DNA from: Calditerrivibrio nitroreducens DSM 19672
GTDB taxonomy: Bacteria > Chrysiogenota > Deferribacteres > Deferribacterales > Calditerrivibrionaceae
DNA length: 64,000 nucleotides
NCBI RefSeq assembly: GCF_000183405.1
Contig: NC_014758.1
Coordinates: forward strand, 868,001-932,000
Reading direction: 5' to 3'
Each line of letters begins with the position of its first letter. The stretch's first letter is position 1. Below the pieces are notes generated by a model, which was not told where the DNA came from, ran no database searches, and worked only from the letters and a program-made list of their open reading frames with translations. Below, piece after piece: positions 35,492 through 44,893 of the stretch. Both the position numbers and the translations under genes were made by a program.

Positions 35492-38365
35492 CTACCTCAC
35501 AGCCACTGGAAAGTCTGGTACGGTTACAGGTTTTGTGGTTACAGGGGTTTGTTTTCCTTTTGTGAGTTCTTTTACCCGCTCTGCGATAAAGGCATCAAGC
35601 ATGTTTACTGTTATCTTCCCCTTGCCAAGAAGGTCTGCCTTTCCGCTTATTCCTTCTACAACTGCCTTTGTGAATGCCCCATTCCCCCAGGCTGGGTCTT
35701 CAAGGGAGTATTGCCTTCCTGTTGATGATGCAAATACTACCACACCATTTTCTGCACTGGTAAGTTCATTTATCACACCTGTTATCTCTGGTACTGCCCT
35801 CTTTCCCATTACATTTCCAGCATGGCAGGTATCCACAAACATCACTACCTTGCCTGCAACGGATGAGACCGTGTTTTTTATGTCTGAAAAGGCTACTGAT
35901 GTCCTTTTGAGTTTGTCTAAATCTGCATTCTGTGGCAGGAAGTAATATATCCCTGCAGTGTCATTTATGCCATGTCCTGCTATAAAGATCATTGCCACAT
36001 CCTTGCTTGTTGTCTCTTTCTGCAGCCAGTCAAGTCCATCAAGGACTTCATCCTTTGTTGCCCTTTCATCTGTAAGGAGTTTGACAACTACATCTTCATA
36101 AAGCCTTCCTTTCTGTGTCTGCATGGTCTTTATAAAGTCCTCTGCATCCTTTGAGGCAAACTGTAGCCTCAGGGATTCATCTTTGTATCTGCTTACTCCT
36201 ATGGCAAGGATATAGAGCTTTGGCTTGACTATGAATTCCTCCTTCTTCCCCTGCCAGAATAGCTTTATGGTTGCTGGCACACTTGCTGAGTATTTGTTCT
36301 CTGCAATGAGGCTCAGTTCAAAGTCCCTCTCTGGCACTGTTACTGTCAGCACTCCTGCCTCTTCACCCTTTGGCTTGATTAAAAGCCCCCTTTTCTGTGA
36401 TACTGGTCTTCCATCTATCAAGACCTTTATTGCTGTTACTATCTCTCCTGATGGGTTTCTTAATGAGTATCTTACTGTGAGTTCATTCTTTGATATGCTT
36501 GAGCCGTCTGATGGTGAGAGTATGGTTATTACTGGTGGAAGTATGTCTTTAATAGAGGTCTCTACCCTTTTTCTACCAGATTCTTCATTTGCTAAGGCAA
36601 TGGCCCTTTCCTCATCATAGGTTGTAAAGAGCTTTGCAATTATGTCTGGTCTATAAAACCTGTCTCTGAACCTTCCAGCAGGATAAAAGTCTGCAGAGTT
36701 TTCTTTTCCATTGTTTATATGCCAGCCAATGAGATCTTCTGCATTAGGGCTTGCATCATAGTAGCCCTTTGGTGTCCATAAGACCCAGCGCCTTTTGTCT
36801 TTGTGTGGAAAGAGTGCAAGTAGTTCCTTACCATCCTCCATCCTGAACCACCTTATAGTTCCATCACCAAATCCAGCAACAACCACCCTTCCATTTCCAG
36901 AGATGTTTAATGCCCATACAACACTTGGTGCAGGCACTCTCCAGAGCTCATTTCCATCTTTATCGAAGCATCTTAAATTCCAGTCAGCTCCAAGGACAAA
37001 CCTCTTCCCATCAGGTGATATGGCAAGGGAGCGTGAGACTTCATACTGCTTAAGTTCAATTGGCTTTCCATTTAGTTTTGGATTGAAGTTATTCTTCCAG
37101 TCAGTTACTTTTATACCTTCCATCTCAAATATGGGTGGTAAAAGCCTTAAAGAAGGCTCACCTGTTTTAAGTTCCCTGTTTTCTGCATCAAATACTGCTG
37201 GAGATCCCCCAAAAGCTTCATAGCCAAATCCCACAATAGAGCCATCATAGGATAAAAGGAATTTTTCCAATTGACCCCTTAAGTCAGCTATCTCATTTCC
37301 TTTAAAAATAGCAAGCCTTCCAACTGCATCAACTATACCAAAAGACGGCTCATATGATGCAAAGGCAATGCCATTGTCCTTAAGTGGAAGTATGTGCATT
37401 ATAGTACTTTCTGCTACAGGTATATCAGTATAACTCCCCTTACCAGCCCTATCCCAGCGACGGATAATAAATTTCCATTTATTATCAAATTGTTTTTGAC
37501 ATTTTCCACCAGCATACAAAAACCTACCATCATAAGACCATGTGACACTGAAAAACTCACACCCTGAAAATTCAGATGTATCTGCCCTATATAGGACATC
37601 AAGGTCATTGGCTGAGATGATATCAACATTTGGTGTATCTTCATATCCCACTACTATCTTTGAGCCATCAGGAGAAAAGGATATGTGATAAGGTCTTTTT
37701 CCACCAGGTGCCTTAATCTTTTTTATTAAGTTAAACCTCCTATCATAAAGCCTTATGTAACCATCATAGGAGCTTACAACGAGCCTTCCATCACTACTAA
37801 AGTCAAAGCCATAGACACTATGTCCATAGTCTTTATCCTCTTTTATAAGGGAATATCCATCTGTGGAATAGACTCTGATGCCATTATCTCCAAGCCCTGC
37901 AACAAGAAATTTGCCATCCTTTGAAAAGGAAAGATGGGTTATTACATTTGGCAGACCTTTTATTGTCTTTATCAATGCACCTGTTTCCCTGTCAAAGATG
38001 TAGATGGAATCAGTTTCATCCCATTCATATCCTGTCCGGCCACCTGCTGCAATATGTCTTCCATCAGGGGATATTGCAACTGCGTATATCTTTCCTTCAT
38101 TACCTTCACCAACTGGTGGTCTTAATACCTTAAGGGGTTTGCCAGTCCTTAATTCCCATATCCTTATTGTCTTGTCATCTGAGCCAGTTACAAGGAACCT
38201 CTCATCTTTGTCTATGCTGATTCTTCTAATCACCGCAGTATGCATGCCTGTCTCAATCCTTAAGATTGGATCCGATGGAGGCTCAGATGCAAGACAATCA
38301 AAAATATTGATAATAGTAATTATAAAGAAAAGAAGAAAAAATTTGGTAAGCCCTTTCAAATTCAT
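35492..38365 (-). CDS. Exported beta-propeller caspase-like protease (third)
   Basis: This 957-residue protein has a signal peptide, a WD40-type propeller region (about 30-540; for example ISIDKDERFLVTGSDDKTIR), a YYDASPNAEDLIGW linker, an Ig-like region and a C-terminal caspase-like domain from about 705 (KLYILAIGVSRYKDESLRLQ). The dyad is His798 (FIAGHGIND) and Cys847 (VDTCHAGN), with Asp845 as predicted S1 residue. It is clearly a divergent paralogue of the two copies at 18.8 and 25.7 kb, with no DNA-level duplication and no adjacent serpin. AGGAGG precedes the ATG. It is the first gene of the cluster in transcription order. Confidence 0.92.
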   Translation of the reverse strand: MNLKGLTKFFLLFFIITIINIFDCLASEPPSDPILRIETGMHTAVIRRISIDKDERFLVTGSDDKTIRIWELRTGKPLKVLRPPVGEGNEGKIYAVAISPDGRHIAAGGRTGYEWDETDSIYIFDRETGALIKTIKGLPNVITHLSFSKDGKFLVAGLGDNGIRVYSTDGYSLIKEDKDYGHSVYGFDFSSDGRLVVSSYDGYIRLYDRRFNLIKKIKAPGGKRPYHISFSPDGSKIVVGYEDTPNVDIISANDLDVLYRADTSEFSGCEFFSVTWSYDGRFLYAGGKCQKQFDNKWKFIIRRWDRAGKGSYTDIPVAESTIMHILPLKDNGIAFASYEPSFGIVDAVGRLAIFKGNEIADLRGQLEKFLLSYDGSIVGFGYEAFGGSPAVFDAENRELKTGEPSLRLLPPIFEMEGIKVTDWKNNFNPKLNGKPIELKQYEVSRSLAISPDGKRFVLGADWNLRCFDKDGNELWRVPAPSVVWALNISGNGRVVVAGFGDGTIRWFRMEDGKELLALFPHKDKRRWVLWTPKGYYDASPNAEDLIGWHINNGKENSADFYPAGRFRDRFYRPDIIAKLFTTYDEERAIALANEESGRKRVETSIKDILPPVITILSPSDGSSISKNELTVRYSLRNPSGEIVTAIKVLIDGRPVSQKRGLLIKPKGEEAGVLTVTVPERDFELSLIAENKYSASVPATIKLFWQGKKEEFIVKPKLYILAIGVSRYKDESLRLQFASKDAEDFIKTMQTQKGRLYEDVVVKLLTDERATKDEVLDGLDWLQKETTSKDVAMIFIAGHGINDTAGIYYFLPQNADLDKLKRTSVAFSDIKNTVSSVAGKVVMFVDTCHAGNVMGKRAVPEITGVINELTSAENGVVVFASSTGRQYSLEDPAWGNGAFTKAVVEGISGKADLLGKGKITVNMLDAFIAERVKELTKGKQTPVTTKPVTVPDFPVAVR

Positions 38366-38653
38366 TTTTACCTCCTACGAGTATCAACTCCAAAAGCTAT
38401 ATTTATACCGATAAATCTTTTTAGGTTATCTTAATTAAAAGTATACAAATAAAATAAAAAAATCAAAGAAAAAGTTTGTGCCATCTTCTCATTTATAAAT
38501 AATGAATGATTTTCGGAGAACCGAGAAGCGGAAAACGTTTGAAAGTAGGAACTTAAAACGTGAAACGTGAAAAAGTAAAACGTAGAAGTTAAAACCTTGA
38601 ACGTTGAACATAGAACATTCTTATAGTAATGCTCTTTTTTCATGGATGTTTGC
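38366..38653. other. Non-coding gap with degenerate iterated heptamers
   Basis: This 288-base gap separates the dpp-type genes from the caspase cluster. Between about 38517 and 38620 it contains repeated variants of AAACGTGAA and TTGAACGTTGAAC. No gene or clear hairpin is seen. A TATACT box on the minus strand near 38444 could belong to the caspase gene, with weak support. Confidence 0.5.
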
Positions 38654-39466
38654 TTATTCCTGTGATTTTGGATCCAGAATATCTCTTAGACCCTCTCCGG
38701 TGAGGTTAAACCCAAGAACGGCAAGAAGGATGCATATCCCGGGGAAAAATGACAGCCACCAGGCAAACATGATATTCTCTTTTCCGGATGTGATGATGTT
38801 TCCCCATGATGGTGTGGGGGGCTGTACCCCCAGTCCTAAAAAGCTGAGGGCAGATTCTACAAGTATGGAGCTGGCAACGCCGAGTGTAGCCGAAACGAGT
38901 ATTGGGGAGGCAACATTAGGTAATATATGCTTAAAAAGTATCACTCTTTTTTTTAGCCCCGCAACTTTTGCGGCGGTGATATAATCCCGCTCGGTGATAC
39001 TCATTGTTTCTGCTCTTACCATGCGGGCTACACCCATCCAGCTTGTTATCCCTATTACGATCATTATGTTGTAAATGGATGGTTTTAAAAAAGCAATCAC
39101 CGCAAGTATCAAAAAAAATGTGGGAAAACAGAGGGCGATGTCCACTATCTTCATCAAAATCAGATCTGTAAAACCTTTAAAATAACCAGAAAATAAGCCA
39201 ACTATCGTCCCAATAAAAACCGATATCCCCACAGATATAAATCCCACAGAAAGGGAGATTCGAGTGCCATATACCACTCTACTGAAGACATCTCTGCCCA
39301 ATTCATCTGTACCAAAGAGATTTTTTAAAGATGGCGGGTTTAAGATATTCATGAGATCTATTTCTGAAGGGTCATAAGGTGCTATAATAGGGGCAAAAAT
39401 GGCAACAATTGAAAAAAAGATTATTATCGATATACCGGTGATAAATAGTTTATTTCTTTTTACCAT
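38654..39466 (-). CDS. Oligopeptide ABC transporter permease (DppC/OppC type)
   Basis: This 270-residue inner-membrane permease has an N-terminal OppC_N helix (ISIIIFFSIVAIFAPIIAPY), the GTDELGRDVFSRVVYGTR motif and a binding-protein-dependent transport domain. The EAA loop reads DYITAAKVAGLKKRVILFKH. It works with the DppB-type permease upstream, which it overlaps by 17 bases, and with the binding protein. No ATPase genes follow in this window, so these must lie elsewhere. Substrate is peptide or nickel by family; it cannot be told from sequence alone. Confidence 0.93.
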   Translation of the reverse strand: MVKRNKLFITGISIIIFFSIVAIFAPIIAPYDPSEIDLMNILNPPSLKNLFGTDELGRDVFSRVVYGTRISLSVGFISVGISVFIGTIVGLFSGYFKGFTDLILMKIVDIALCFPTFFLILAVIAFLKPSIYNIMIVIGITSWMGVARMVRAETMSITERDYITAAKVAGLKKRVILFKHILPNVASPILVSATLGVASSILVESALSFLGLGVQPPTPSWGNIITSGKENIMFAWWLSFFPGICILLAVLGFNLTGEGLRDILDPKSQE

Positions 39467-40433
39467 ACCTTATCCTTGGATCTGCGATTGCATAAGATAT
39501 GTCGGCTATAAGATTTCCTAAAAGTGTCAAAAAAGATCCTATTACAAGTATCCCCATTATCACCGGATAGTCCCTCATCATTACCGCCTGATAGAAAAGC
39601 TGCCCCATACCTGGTATAGAAAATACAGATTCAAAAATTACACTTCCACCAATCAGACCGGGTATCGATAAGCCTAATATTGTAATTACCGGCAAAAGGG
39701 CGTTTCTTAGGGCATGTTTGAATATCACGGTGTTTTTACCTAACCCCCTTGCATAGGCGGCTGTGATGTAATCTTCGTTTATCGCATCCATCATACTGCT
39801 TTTTATAAATCTGCTAAGACCGGCAATACCACCAAATACAGAAATCCCCACTGGAAGTATAGAATGCCAGATTACATCGTAGATCTTTTCTAAGGTGGAA
39901 AAATCTTCAAATTCGTATGATGTTAGTCCGGATATGGGTAGCCACCCTTTGATTACACCAAAATAGTATGCACAAAGTATCGCCAGCCAGAATGTAGGTA
40001 TCGCAAAACCTATGTAAACTATTACGGTAGTTATCTTGTCAAATAATGAATTTCTGTAGACGGCAGACAGGACACCTATTGGGATGGAGATGATGATCAC
40101 AAGTATCATTGATACGAGATTAAGGTATAAAGTCACCGGAAGCCTTTCGGCGATTTTAGTTAAAACAGGTTTCTGGTCAGAGGCAAAGGAGTTTCCAAAA
40201 TCCAATCTTGATAATTTTTTCAGCCATATCCAGTACCTTTCTAAAACCGGTTTGTCAAGCTGGTACATATTTATAAATTTTTGATAAGCCGTTTCAGATA
40301 TTTTTGGGTTCATTGATGACAAAAACTGTGCAGGATTACCCGGAGCCAGATTGACGACTATGAAGGATATCAGAGTTATCCCGATGAGCATCGGAATCAT
40401 TTCTAATAATCTTTTAACTATATAGGTTAGCAT
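39450..40433 (-). CDS. Oligopeptide ABC transporter permease (DppB/OppB type)
   Basis: This 327-residue permease has the usual DppB start (IVKRLLEMIPMLIGITLISF) and a PGNPA motif. Its EAA loop reads DYITAAYARGLGKNTVIFKH. It pairs with the DppC-type protein to form the membrane channel. Its ATG follows the binding-protein stop by 2 bases, with an AAGGTAGG ribosome binding site lying over that stop codon, so translation is coupled. Confidence 0.93.
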   Translation of the reverse strand: MLTYIVKRLLEMIPMLIGITLISFIVVNLAPGNPAQFLSSMNPKISETAYQKFINMYQLDKPVLERYWIWLKKLSRLDFGNSFASDQKPVLTKIAERLPVTLYLNLVSMILVIIISIPIGVLSAVYRNSLFDKITTVIVYIGFAIPTFWLAILCAYYFGVIKGWLPISGLTSYEFEDFSTLEKIYDVIWHSILPVGISVFGGIAGLSRFIKSSMMDAINEDYITAAYARGLGKNTVIFKHALRNALLPVITILGLSIPGLIGGSVIFESVFSIPGMGQLFYQAVMMRDYPVIMGILVIGSFLTLLGNLIADISYAIADPRIRYGKKK

Positions 40434-40435
40434 AC

Positions 40436-42061
40436 CTACCTTGTAAGTTTGTATCTTCTCTGGTCTTTTTCCACATACCAGTCGATAAAGTTGTGCATTA
40501 TACCGGCTGGAGCTTCCTCCACATTCTTAAACCTTTTGTGTAATGCTATGAGGGCTTTTGGGTAAAAAAGGAATGTATAGGGCTGATCCTCCGCAAGTAT
40601 CTGGGATATCTTGTGGTAAATCTTTAACCTCTTTTGCACGTCAAATTCCAGTCTTCCTTCTTCAATTAATTTATCAACCTCTTTATTCTGATAGCAGATA
40701 AAATTCAAATTTTTTCCACCACATCTTGAAGAATGCCATACATCATAAGGATCCGGCTCCATCGGGATAGTCCAGCCGAGAATTACCACGTCGAAATTTC
40801 TTTTGTCGATATATTCCGTAATAAATGTCGCCCACTCAAGTATCCTTATCTCAACTTTTATACCGATCTTCTTCCATGTATGCTGGATAATCTCTGCTAT
40901 TGAGCTTCTCGTGGTATTCCCTTGATTTGTCGTTATCGTGATTATAAATGGGACTCCATCTTTTTCCACTATCCCATCTTTATTCTTATCTTCAAATCCA
41001 GCTTCTTTTAGCAAAAGTTTTGCTTTTTCAAGGTCGTAATTATACTTTGTGACATTATCTGTGTACCAGATGGTGCCTGGCTTAAAAGGGCCATCTGCCG
41101 GAATCCCCAGACCAAATAATACCCCTTTTATGATATCCTCTTTTGGGGTGGCATAGGACAATGCCTGCCTTACTCTTTTATCCTGAAGGAATCTATGTTT
41201 TAAATTATATCCGATGTATGTGTAGGAGTTTGATAGGTAGCTATATTTATTGTAATCGCTAACAAATCTTGGGTTTGACGTTTGTTTTGCAAATTGTAGA
41301 GGTGATAGACCCATCAGATCTATATTTTTGTTTAAAAGCTCTAAAAACATCGTGGAGGTATCCGGGATTATCTTCATCGTATATCTGTCCAGATTTGGTC
41401 TACCCTCGTAGTAATTGTCGTAGGCTTCAAGTGTAACGGAATGTCCGGCTTTCCATTCTTTGAATTTATATGGTCCAGTTCCGATTGGAGAACGCTGAAG
41501 TTCTGACTTTGTAATGGTTACACCTTTTAATTTATGGTAGGGAAGGATTCCTATTGTCCAGCTGGATAGGGCAGGGGCATAGGCAGTTTTATAATATACT
41601 TTTATAGTGTAGTCATCAGGGGTTTCCACTTTGTCTATGATTCTAAAGTCTGAGTCGTAGGCTGTGGGGGTATTGTTATCCACGATCGTTTCATAGGTGA
41701 ATTTTACATCTTTTGAAGTAAATTCTGTACCGTCGTGCCATTTCACCCCTTTTCTCAAATGAAAAGTAATTACCTTCTTATCATCGGAAACTTCCCATTT
41801 ATATGCTAAATCGCCAGTAAGATTGAGATTTTTATCATATTTTAACAGTCCATTATATATGAGCCCTGCAATGGCGTGGGATGAAGAATCGGTGGCAAGT
41901 ATAGGGATGAGGTTGCTTGGCTCTCCGATGCTACCCTCTATTATGGAATCTCCAAATTTTGCAGAATCTGTTTTTCTTTTGACAGCATCTTCCCTTTCTT
42001 TGCCGCACCCCAAAATGAGAGTAGATGCTATGAGTATTAAAATACCTAATTTTTTAAGCAT
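40436..42061 (-). CDS. Peptide-binding lipoprotein (SBP family 5)
   Basis: This 541-residue extracytoplasmic solute-binding protein has a lipoprotein signal peptide ending LILGC (Cys at about 19). Family 5 features include EGSIGEPSNLIPILATDSSS near the start, ITFHLRKGVKWHDGTEFTSK, and GTGPYKFKEWKAG. It captures peptides or a related ligand in the periplasm and delivers it to the DppBC-type permeases encoded next. It is the first gene of the three-gene unit and lies 21 bases after secG, so transcription may start upstream of secG. Confidence 0.93.
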   Translation of the reverse strand: MLKKLGILILIASTLILGCGKEREDAVKRKTDSAKFGDSIIEGSIGEPSNLIPILATDSSSHAIAGLIYNGLLKYDKNLNLTGDLAYKWEVSDDKKVITFHLRKGVKWHDGTEFTSKDVKFTYETIVDNNTPTAYDSDFRIIDKVETPDDYTIKVYYKTAYAPALSSWTIGILPYHKLKGVTITKSELQRSPIGTGPYKFKEWKAGHSVTLEAYDNYYEGRPNLDRYTMKIIPDTSTMFLELLNKNIDLMGLSPLQFAKQTSNPRFVSDYNKYSYLSNSYTYIGYNLKHRFLQDKRVRQALSYATPKEDIIKGVLFGLGIPADGPFKPGTIWYTDNVTKYNYDLEKAKLLLKEAGFEDKNKDGIVEKDGVPFIITITTNQGNTTRSSIAEIIQHTWKKIGIKVEIRILEWATFITEYIDKRNFDVVILGWTIPMEPDPYDVWHSSRCGGKNLNFICYQNKEVDKLIEEGRLEFDVQKRLKIYHKISQILAEDQPYTFLFYPKALIALHKRFKNVEEAPAGIMHNFIDWYVEKDQRRYKLTR

Positions 42062-42082
42062 TTATAAAACCTAAAATAAGCT

Positions 42083-42403
42083 TTATTTGCTTTCTGTGGG
42101 GACAACCGGCTTATTTTGTGGTATGGTTTTTACAGGAGTGTCCTGCAATTTATTTACTATTGAGCTACCTGCTTTACCAGAGGATGACATTATGGTAAGT
42201 GTGATGGATGTGGTAAAAAAAAGGATAACAAGAATAGTTGTAATTTTTGTCATTATATTTTCTGGTGTGCCGGGTCCAAACATGTCGGATGAACCTCCAC
42301 CAAATGCTTCTTTCAAGCTTGATCCCTTGCCTGATTGAATGAGTATTGCAAGGATCAATAAAATGGTAAAAAAGATATGAAATCCCAAAACTATTGCATA
42401 CAT
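42083..42403 (-). CDS. secG: Preprotein translocase subunit SecG
   Basis: This 106-residue membrane protein has the SecG plan of two helices (about 5-22 and 54-75) joined by the conserved loop IQSGKGSSLKEAFGGGSSDM. It stabilises the SecYEG channel and stimulates SecA-driven export. The C-terminal tail is Lys/Pro-rich. A consensus-like promoter lies 40 bases upstream and GAGGTG precedes the ATG. Confidence 0.93.
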   Translation of the reverse strand: MYAIVLGFHIFFTILLILAILIQSGKGSSLKEAFGGGSSDMFGPGTPENIMTKITTILVILFFTTSITLTIMSSSGKAGSSIVNKLQDTPVKTIPQNKPVVPTESK

Positions 42404-42442
42404 TGATACACCTCAAACTTTTAAGTTTTTATCATCTTTTTC

Positions 42443-42472
42443 ATAATATCAACTTTTCTAATCAAATGTCAA
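42443..42472 (-). promoter_or_regulatory. Promoter of secG
   Basis: On the minus strand TTGACA (42472-42467) and TATTAT (42448-42443) are separated by 18 bases. The leader is about 33 bases and carries a GAGGTG ribosome binding site. Confidence 0.65.
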
Positions 42473-42485
42473 CAAAAAAAGGGGA

Positions 42486-42896
42486 TTATGATTCACTAAA
42501 TGCTTTTAGCAAATCCCCCAGCGAAACTATCCCCACAAGCTTATCCCCTTCCAGCACGGGAACTCGGTGTATGTATTTGTAGAGAAATATTTTTGCCACA
42601 TCTTTTATGTCTGTATCGGGAGTTACCGTAATGGCTGGTGAAGACATCACAGTCTTGACAGGTGGATCTGTGAGTTCTTTTACATCCACCAGAGGGATTT
42701 TGTCGGCATCATTTAAAATATCGGGTAATCTGTTTAATAAATCGGTTTCGCTGAATACCCCCACCACTTCCCCATTGTCGTTTAAAACGGGTACACCGGT
42801 GATTTTTTTTTCTCTCAATCTTAATGTTACTTCTCTAATCGATTCATCTTCATGGGCTGTAATAACATTTGTTTTCATAATCTCTTTTACTTTCAT
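42486..42896 (-). CDS. Two-CBS-domain protein
   Basis: This 136-residue protein consists of two CBS motifs forming one Bateman module. The first begins VKEIMKTNVITAHEDESIRE and contains TGVPVLNDNGEVVGVFSETD. The second has HRVPVLEGDKLVGIVSLGDL. Such modules bind adenine nucleotides and act as energy sensors. It follows the degenerate acyl-CoA synthetase gene by 12 bases with a GGAGG ribosome binding site, so the two are cotranscribed. Whether it regulates that protein is unknown. Confidence 0.92.
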   Translation of the reverse strand: MKVKEIMKTNVITAHEDESIREVTLRLREKKITGVPVLNDNGEVVGVFSETDLLNRLPDILNDADKIPLVDVKELTDPPVKTVMSSPAITVTPDTDIKDVAKIFLYKYIHRVPVLEGDKLVGIVSLGDLLKAFSES

Positions 42897-42908
42897 CTAT
42901 CCTCCACA

Positions 42909-44783
42909 CTACATCTGCATTGCAATCTCTTTTAATAAATCCCTCAGAATGCCACCATCTGCACCTTTTGGTAGCACCCTGACAAATTTTATCTCCTGAG
43001 GAAGTACCACTTCCCCTAATTCTTCCAGTATCGTTTCATGTATTTCATTCATGATCCTTTTGTGTAAACTCTCATCAACTTTCCTGTGCAGAACACAAAA
43101 AGCCACCATCGTGTCCCCTCGCTTTTCATCATTAAGTATAACTATAGCAGATTCTTTCACAAATCTATTTTTGTTGATGGCTTCTTCCACCTGTGAGAGA
43201 TTTATCCGCTTACCTGATATATGTATTACATTATCTATCCTTCCTGCAAGATAAAAATTATTGTTCTCGTCAAAATATGCGCTATCACCTGTTCTAAAGA
43301 CATATTTATTGCTGTAATTTTTCCAGAATGTTTTAAAAAATAGATCTTCATCGTGGCATAGTTTCATACACATGGATGGGATTGGGTATTCAAGCATGAG
43401 TAAACCTTTCAAATTTGGGTATTCAATTTTCGATTTTGTGATGCTGTCATAAATACCCAGATGTACACCAGGGAAGGATATACCCACAGAGTCTTTTTTG
43501 ATATCAGAAAATCCGGGAATCTGCGCTGCTATTGCTCCACCCAATTCGGTGACAGAATAGATATTTAGTATTGGGATACTTTTATTTGCAATCTTTTTAT
43601 AAGTCCAATCCAGGACCTCTTCTTCGATAGGTTCACCACCAAGAAAAAGTAGTTCCAGAGACGATGTATGGGAGTATACTTTCTTTTTCATATCAGCATT
43701 CATGAGTGTTTTCATTATTCTTGGGGTGGTATAACACTTATTTATCTTATACCTCTCTAAAATACCGTAAAACCTTTTGGCATTTTCAAATGTTATATTA
43801 TCCTCAAACATTACTGTTGTGGAACCAGTTAGTAATGGACCATAAATGCCGTAGGAATGTCCATTAATCCAGGATATATCTGATGTATTCCAGAAGGTGT
43901 CGTTGTCATCAGGATCAAAGAGGACAGTGTAAATAAAATGTGTCCAGGCTAAGTAGCCGCCAATGTTGTATACGAGCCCTTTTGGCTCATTGAAATGAGT
44001 GGAGGTAACCATGATAAATAGAGGGTCGTTGCTATCCACGATATTTTTTTCTAAAGAGGATGCATCTTTAAAATCTGTGTCACTGAGCAGGTCGTGGTAC
44101 CACAAATCCCTGATCGGTTTCATATGTGTTTTTTTTGGTATCCTCTCCACAACAATTACATGTTTTGGTTGGTGGGTTGATTTTTTTAGGGCCTCATCCA
44201 CCTTCGATTTTATATCTATCTCTGTACCTGCAAGGCTGTAATCGGTTGTGATGATTATAGTTGGCTGGCAATCATTTATCCTATCTGCAAGGGCATCAGG
44301 TGAGTAGGAATAATGATACAACGTATGAACTGCTCCAATCCTTATCGATGCAAGCATTGAAATTACAGCTTCGGGAACATTTGGTAGATATATTAAAATC
44401 CTATCATTCTTTTTAACTCCCAGTTTTTTTAATGCATAGGCAAATTTAAGCATTTCAAAGTGAAGTGATTGGTAGGTAAATATCCTTTCGGTGTAATCAG
44501 ATCCGCGCCATATAATTGCTGCTTTGTTTTTTTTGTTTGAATTTAGATGTTTACCCAGAAGATTGTGGATGGGATCCAATTTACCATTTACGTAAAATGC
44601 AAATTTGGGGTTATGTTTTATATCAAGTATAGTGTTGTATGGGGTTTCCCAGATAAGATATTTTTCACCTATGTAATCAAAAAGTTTTATCGTATCTAAC
44701 CTGTAGAGATCTTTTAATGTGTCTCTACTGATGACTTTTCTTGTATAATTCTGATTAAGTTCATTTATCTTGTCGTATATCAT
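42909..44783 (-). CDS. Degenerate acetyl-CoA synthetase-like protein
   Basis: This 624-residue protein aligns end to end with acetyl-CoA/acyl-CoA synthetases (ANL superfamily): DRILIYLPNVPEAVISMLA, GHSYGIYGPLLTGSTTVMFE, RTGDSAYF and GRIDNVIHISGKRI are all recognisable. Two catalytic elements are changed. The P-loop motif, normally TSGSTGKPKG, reads TSTHFNEPKG at 260-269. The A10 lysine of PKTRSGK is Gly611 in PKGADGG. Both are needed for adenylate formation, so it is probably not a normal synthetase. The frame is intact and long, which argues against simple decay. It is cotranscribed with a CBS-domain gene. It could be a ligand-binding regulator. Confidence 0.85.
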   Translation of the reverse strand: MIYDKINELNQNYTRKVISRDTLKDLYRLDTIKLFDYIGEKYLIWETPYNTILDIKHNPKFAFYVNGKLDPIHNLLGKHLNSNKKNKAAIIWRGSDYTERIFTYQSLHFEMLKFAYALKKLGVKKNDRILIYLPNVPEAVISMLASIRIGAVHTLYHYSYSPDALADRINDCQPTIIITTDYSLAGTEIDIKSKVDEALKKSTHQPKHVIVVERIPKKTHMKPIRDLWYHDLLSDTDFKDASSLEKNIVDSNDPLFIMVTSTHFNEPKGLVYNIGGYLAWTHFIYTVLFDPDDNDTFWNTSDISWINGHSYGIYGPLLTGSTTVMFEDNITFENAKRFYGILERYKINKCYTTPRIMKTLMNADMKKKVYSHTSSLELLFLGGEPIEEEVLDWTYKKIANKSIPILNIYSVTELGGAIAAQIPGFSDIKKDSVGISFPGVHLGIYDSITKSKIEYPNLKGLLMLEYPIPSMCMKLCHDEDLFFKTFWKNYSNKYVFRTGDSAYFDENNNFYLAGRIDNVIHISGKRINLSQVEEAINKNRFVKESAIVILNDEKRGDTMVAFCVLHRKVDESLHKRIMNEIHETILEELGEVVLPQEIKFVRVLPKGADGGILRDLLKEIAMQM

Positions 44784-44858
44784 ATCATTTTCCTAAAACA
44801 GTGTTTTTATATTAGTAGAATATTTTGAGATAAAATTCAAGGGTTTATTTAAAAATAG

Positions 44859-44887
44859 TTTATTTTTATAGATTTTTCTACTATAAT
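44859..44887 (+). promoter_or_regulatory. Promoter of yihY-like gene (leaderless)
   Basis: TATAAT at 44882-44887 has a weak -35 (TTTATT at 44859-44864, 17-base spacer). The predicted start is the A of the ATG at 44894, and no ribosome binding site is present. Confidence 0.5.
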
Positions 44888-44893
44888 GCTTAC

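Noticed and set aside
18829-38365. Gasdermin or cyclic-nucleotide defence genes expected beside bacterial caspases
   Set aside because: None of the neighbouring proteins shows gasdermin, nucleotidyltransferase or STAND ATPase motifs, so I do not call this a known CBASS or gasdermin system.
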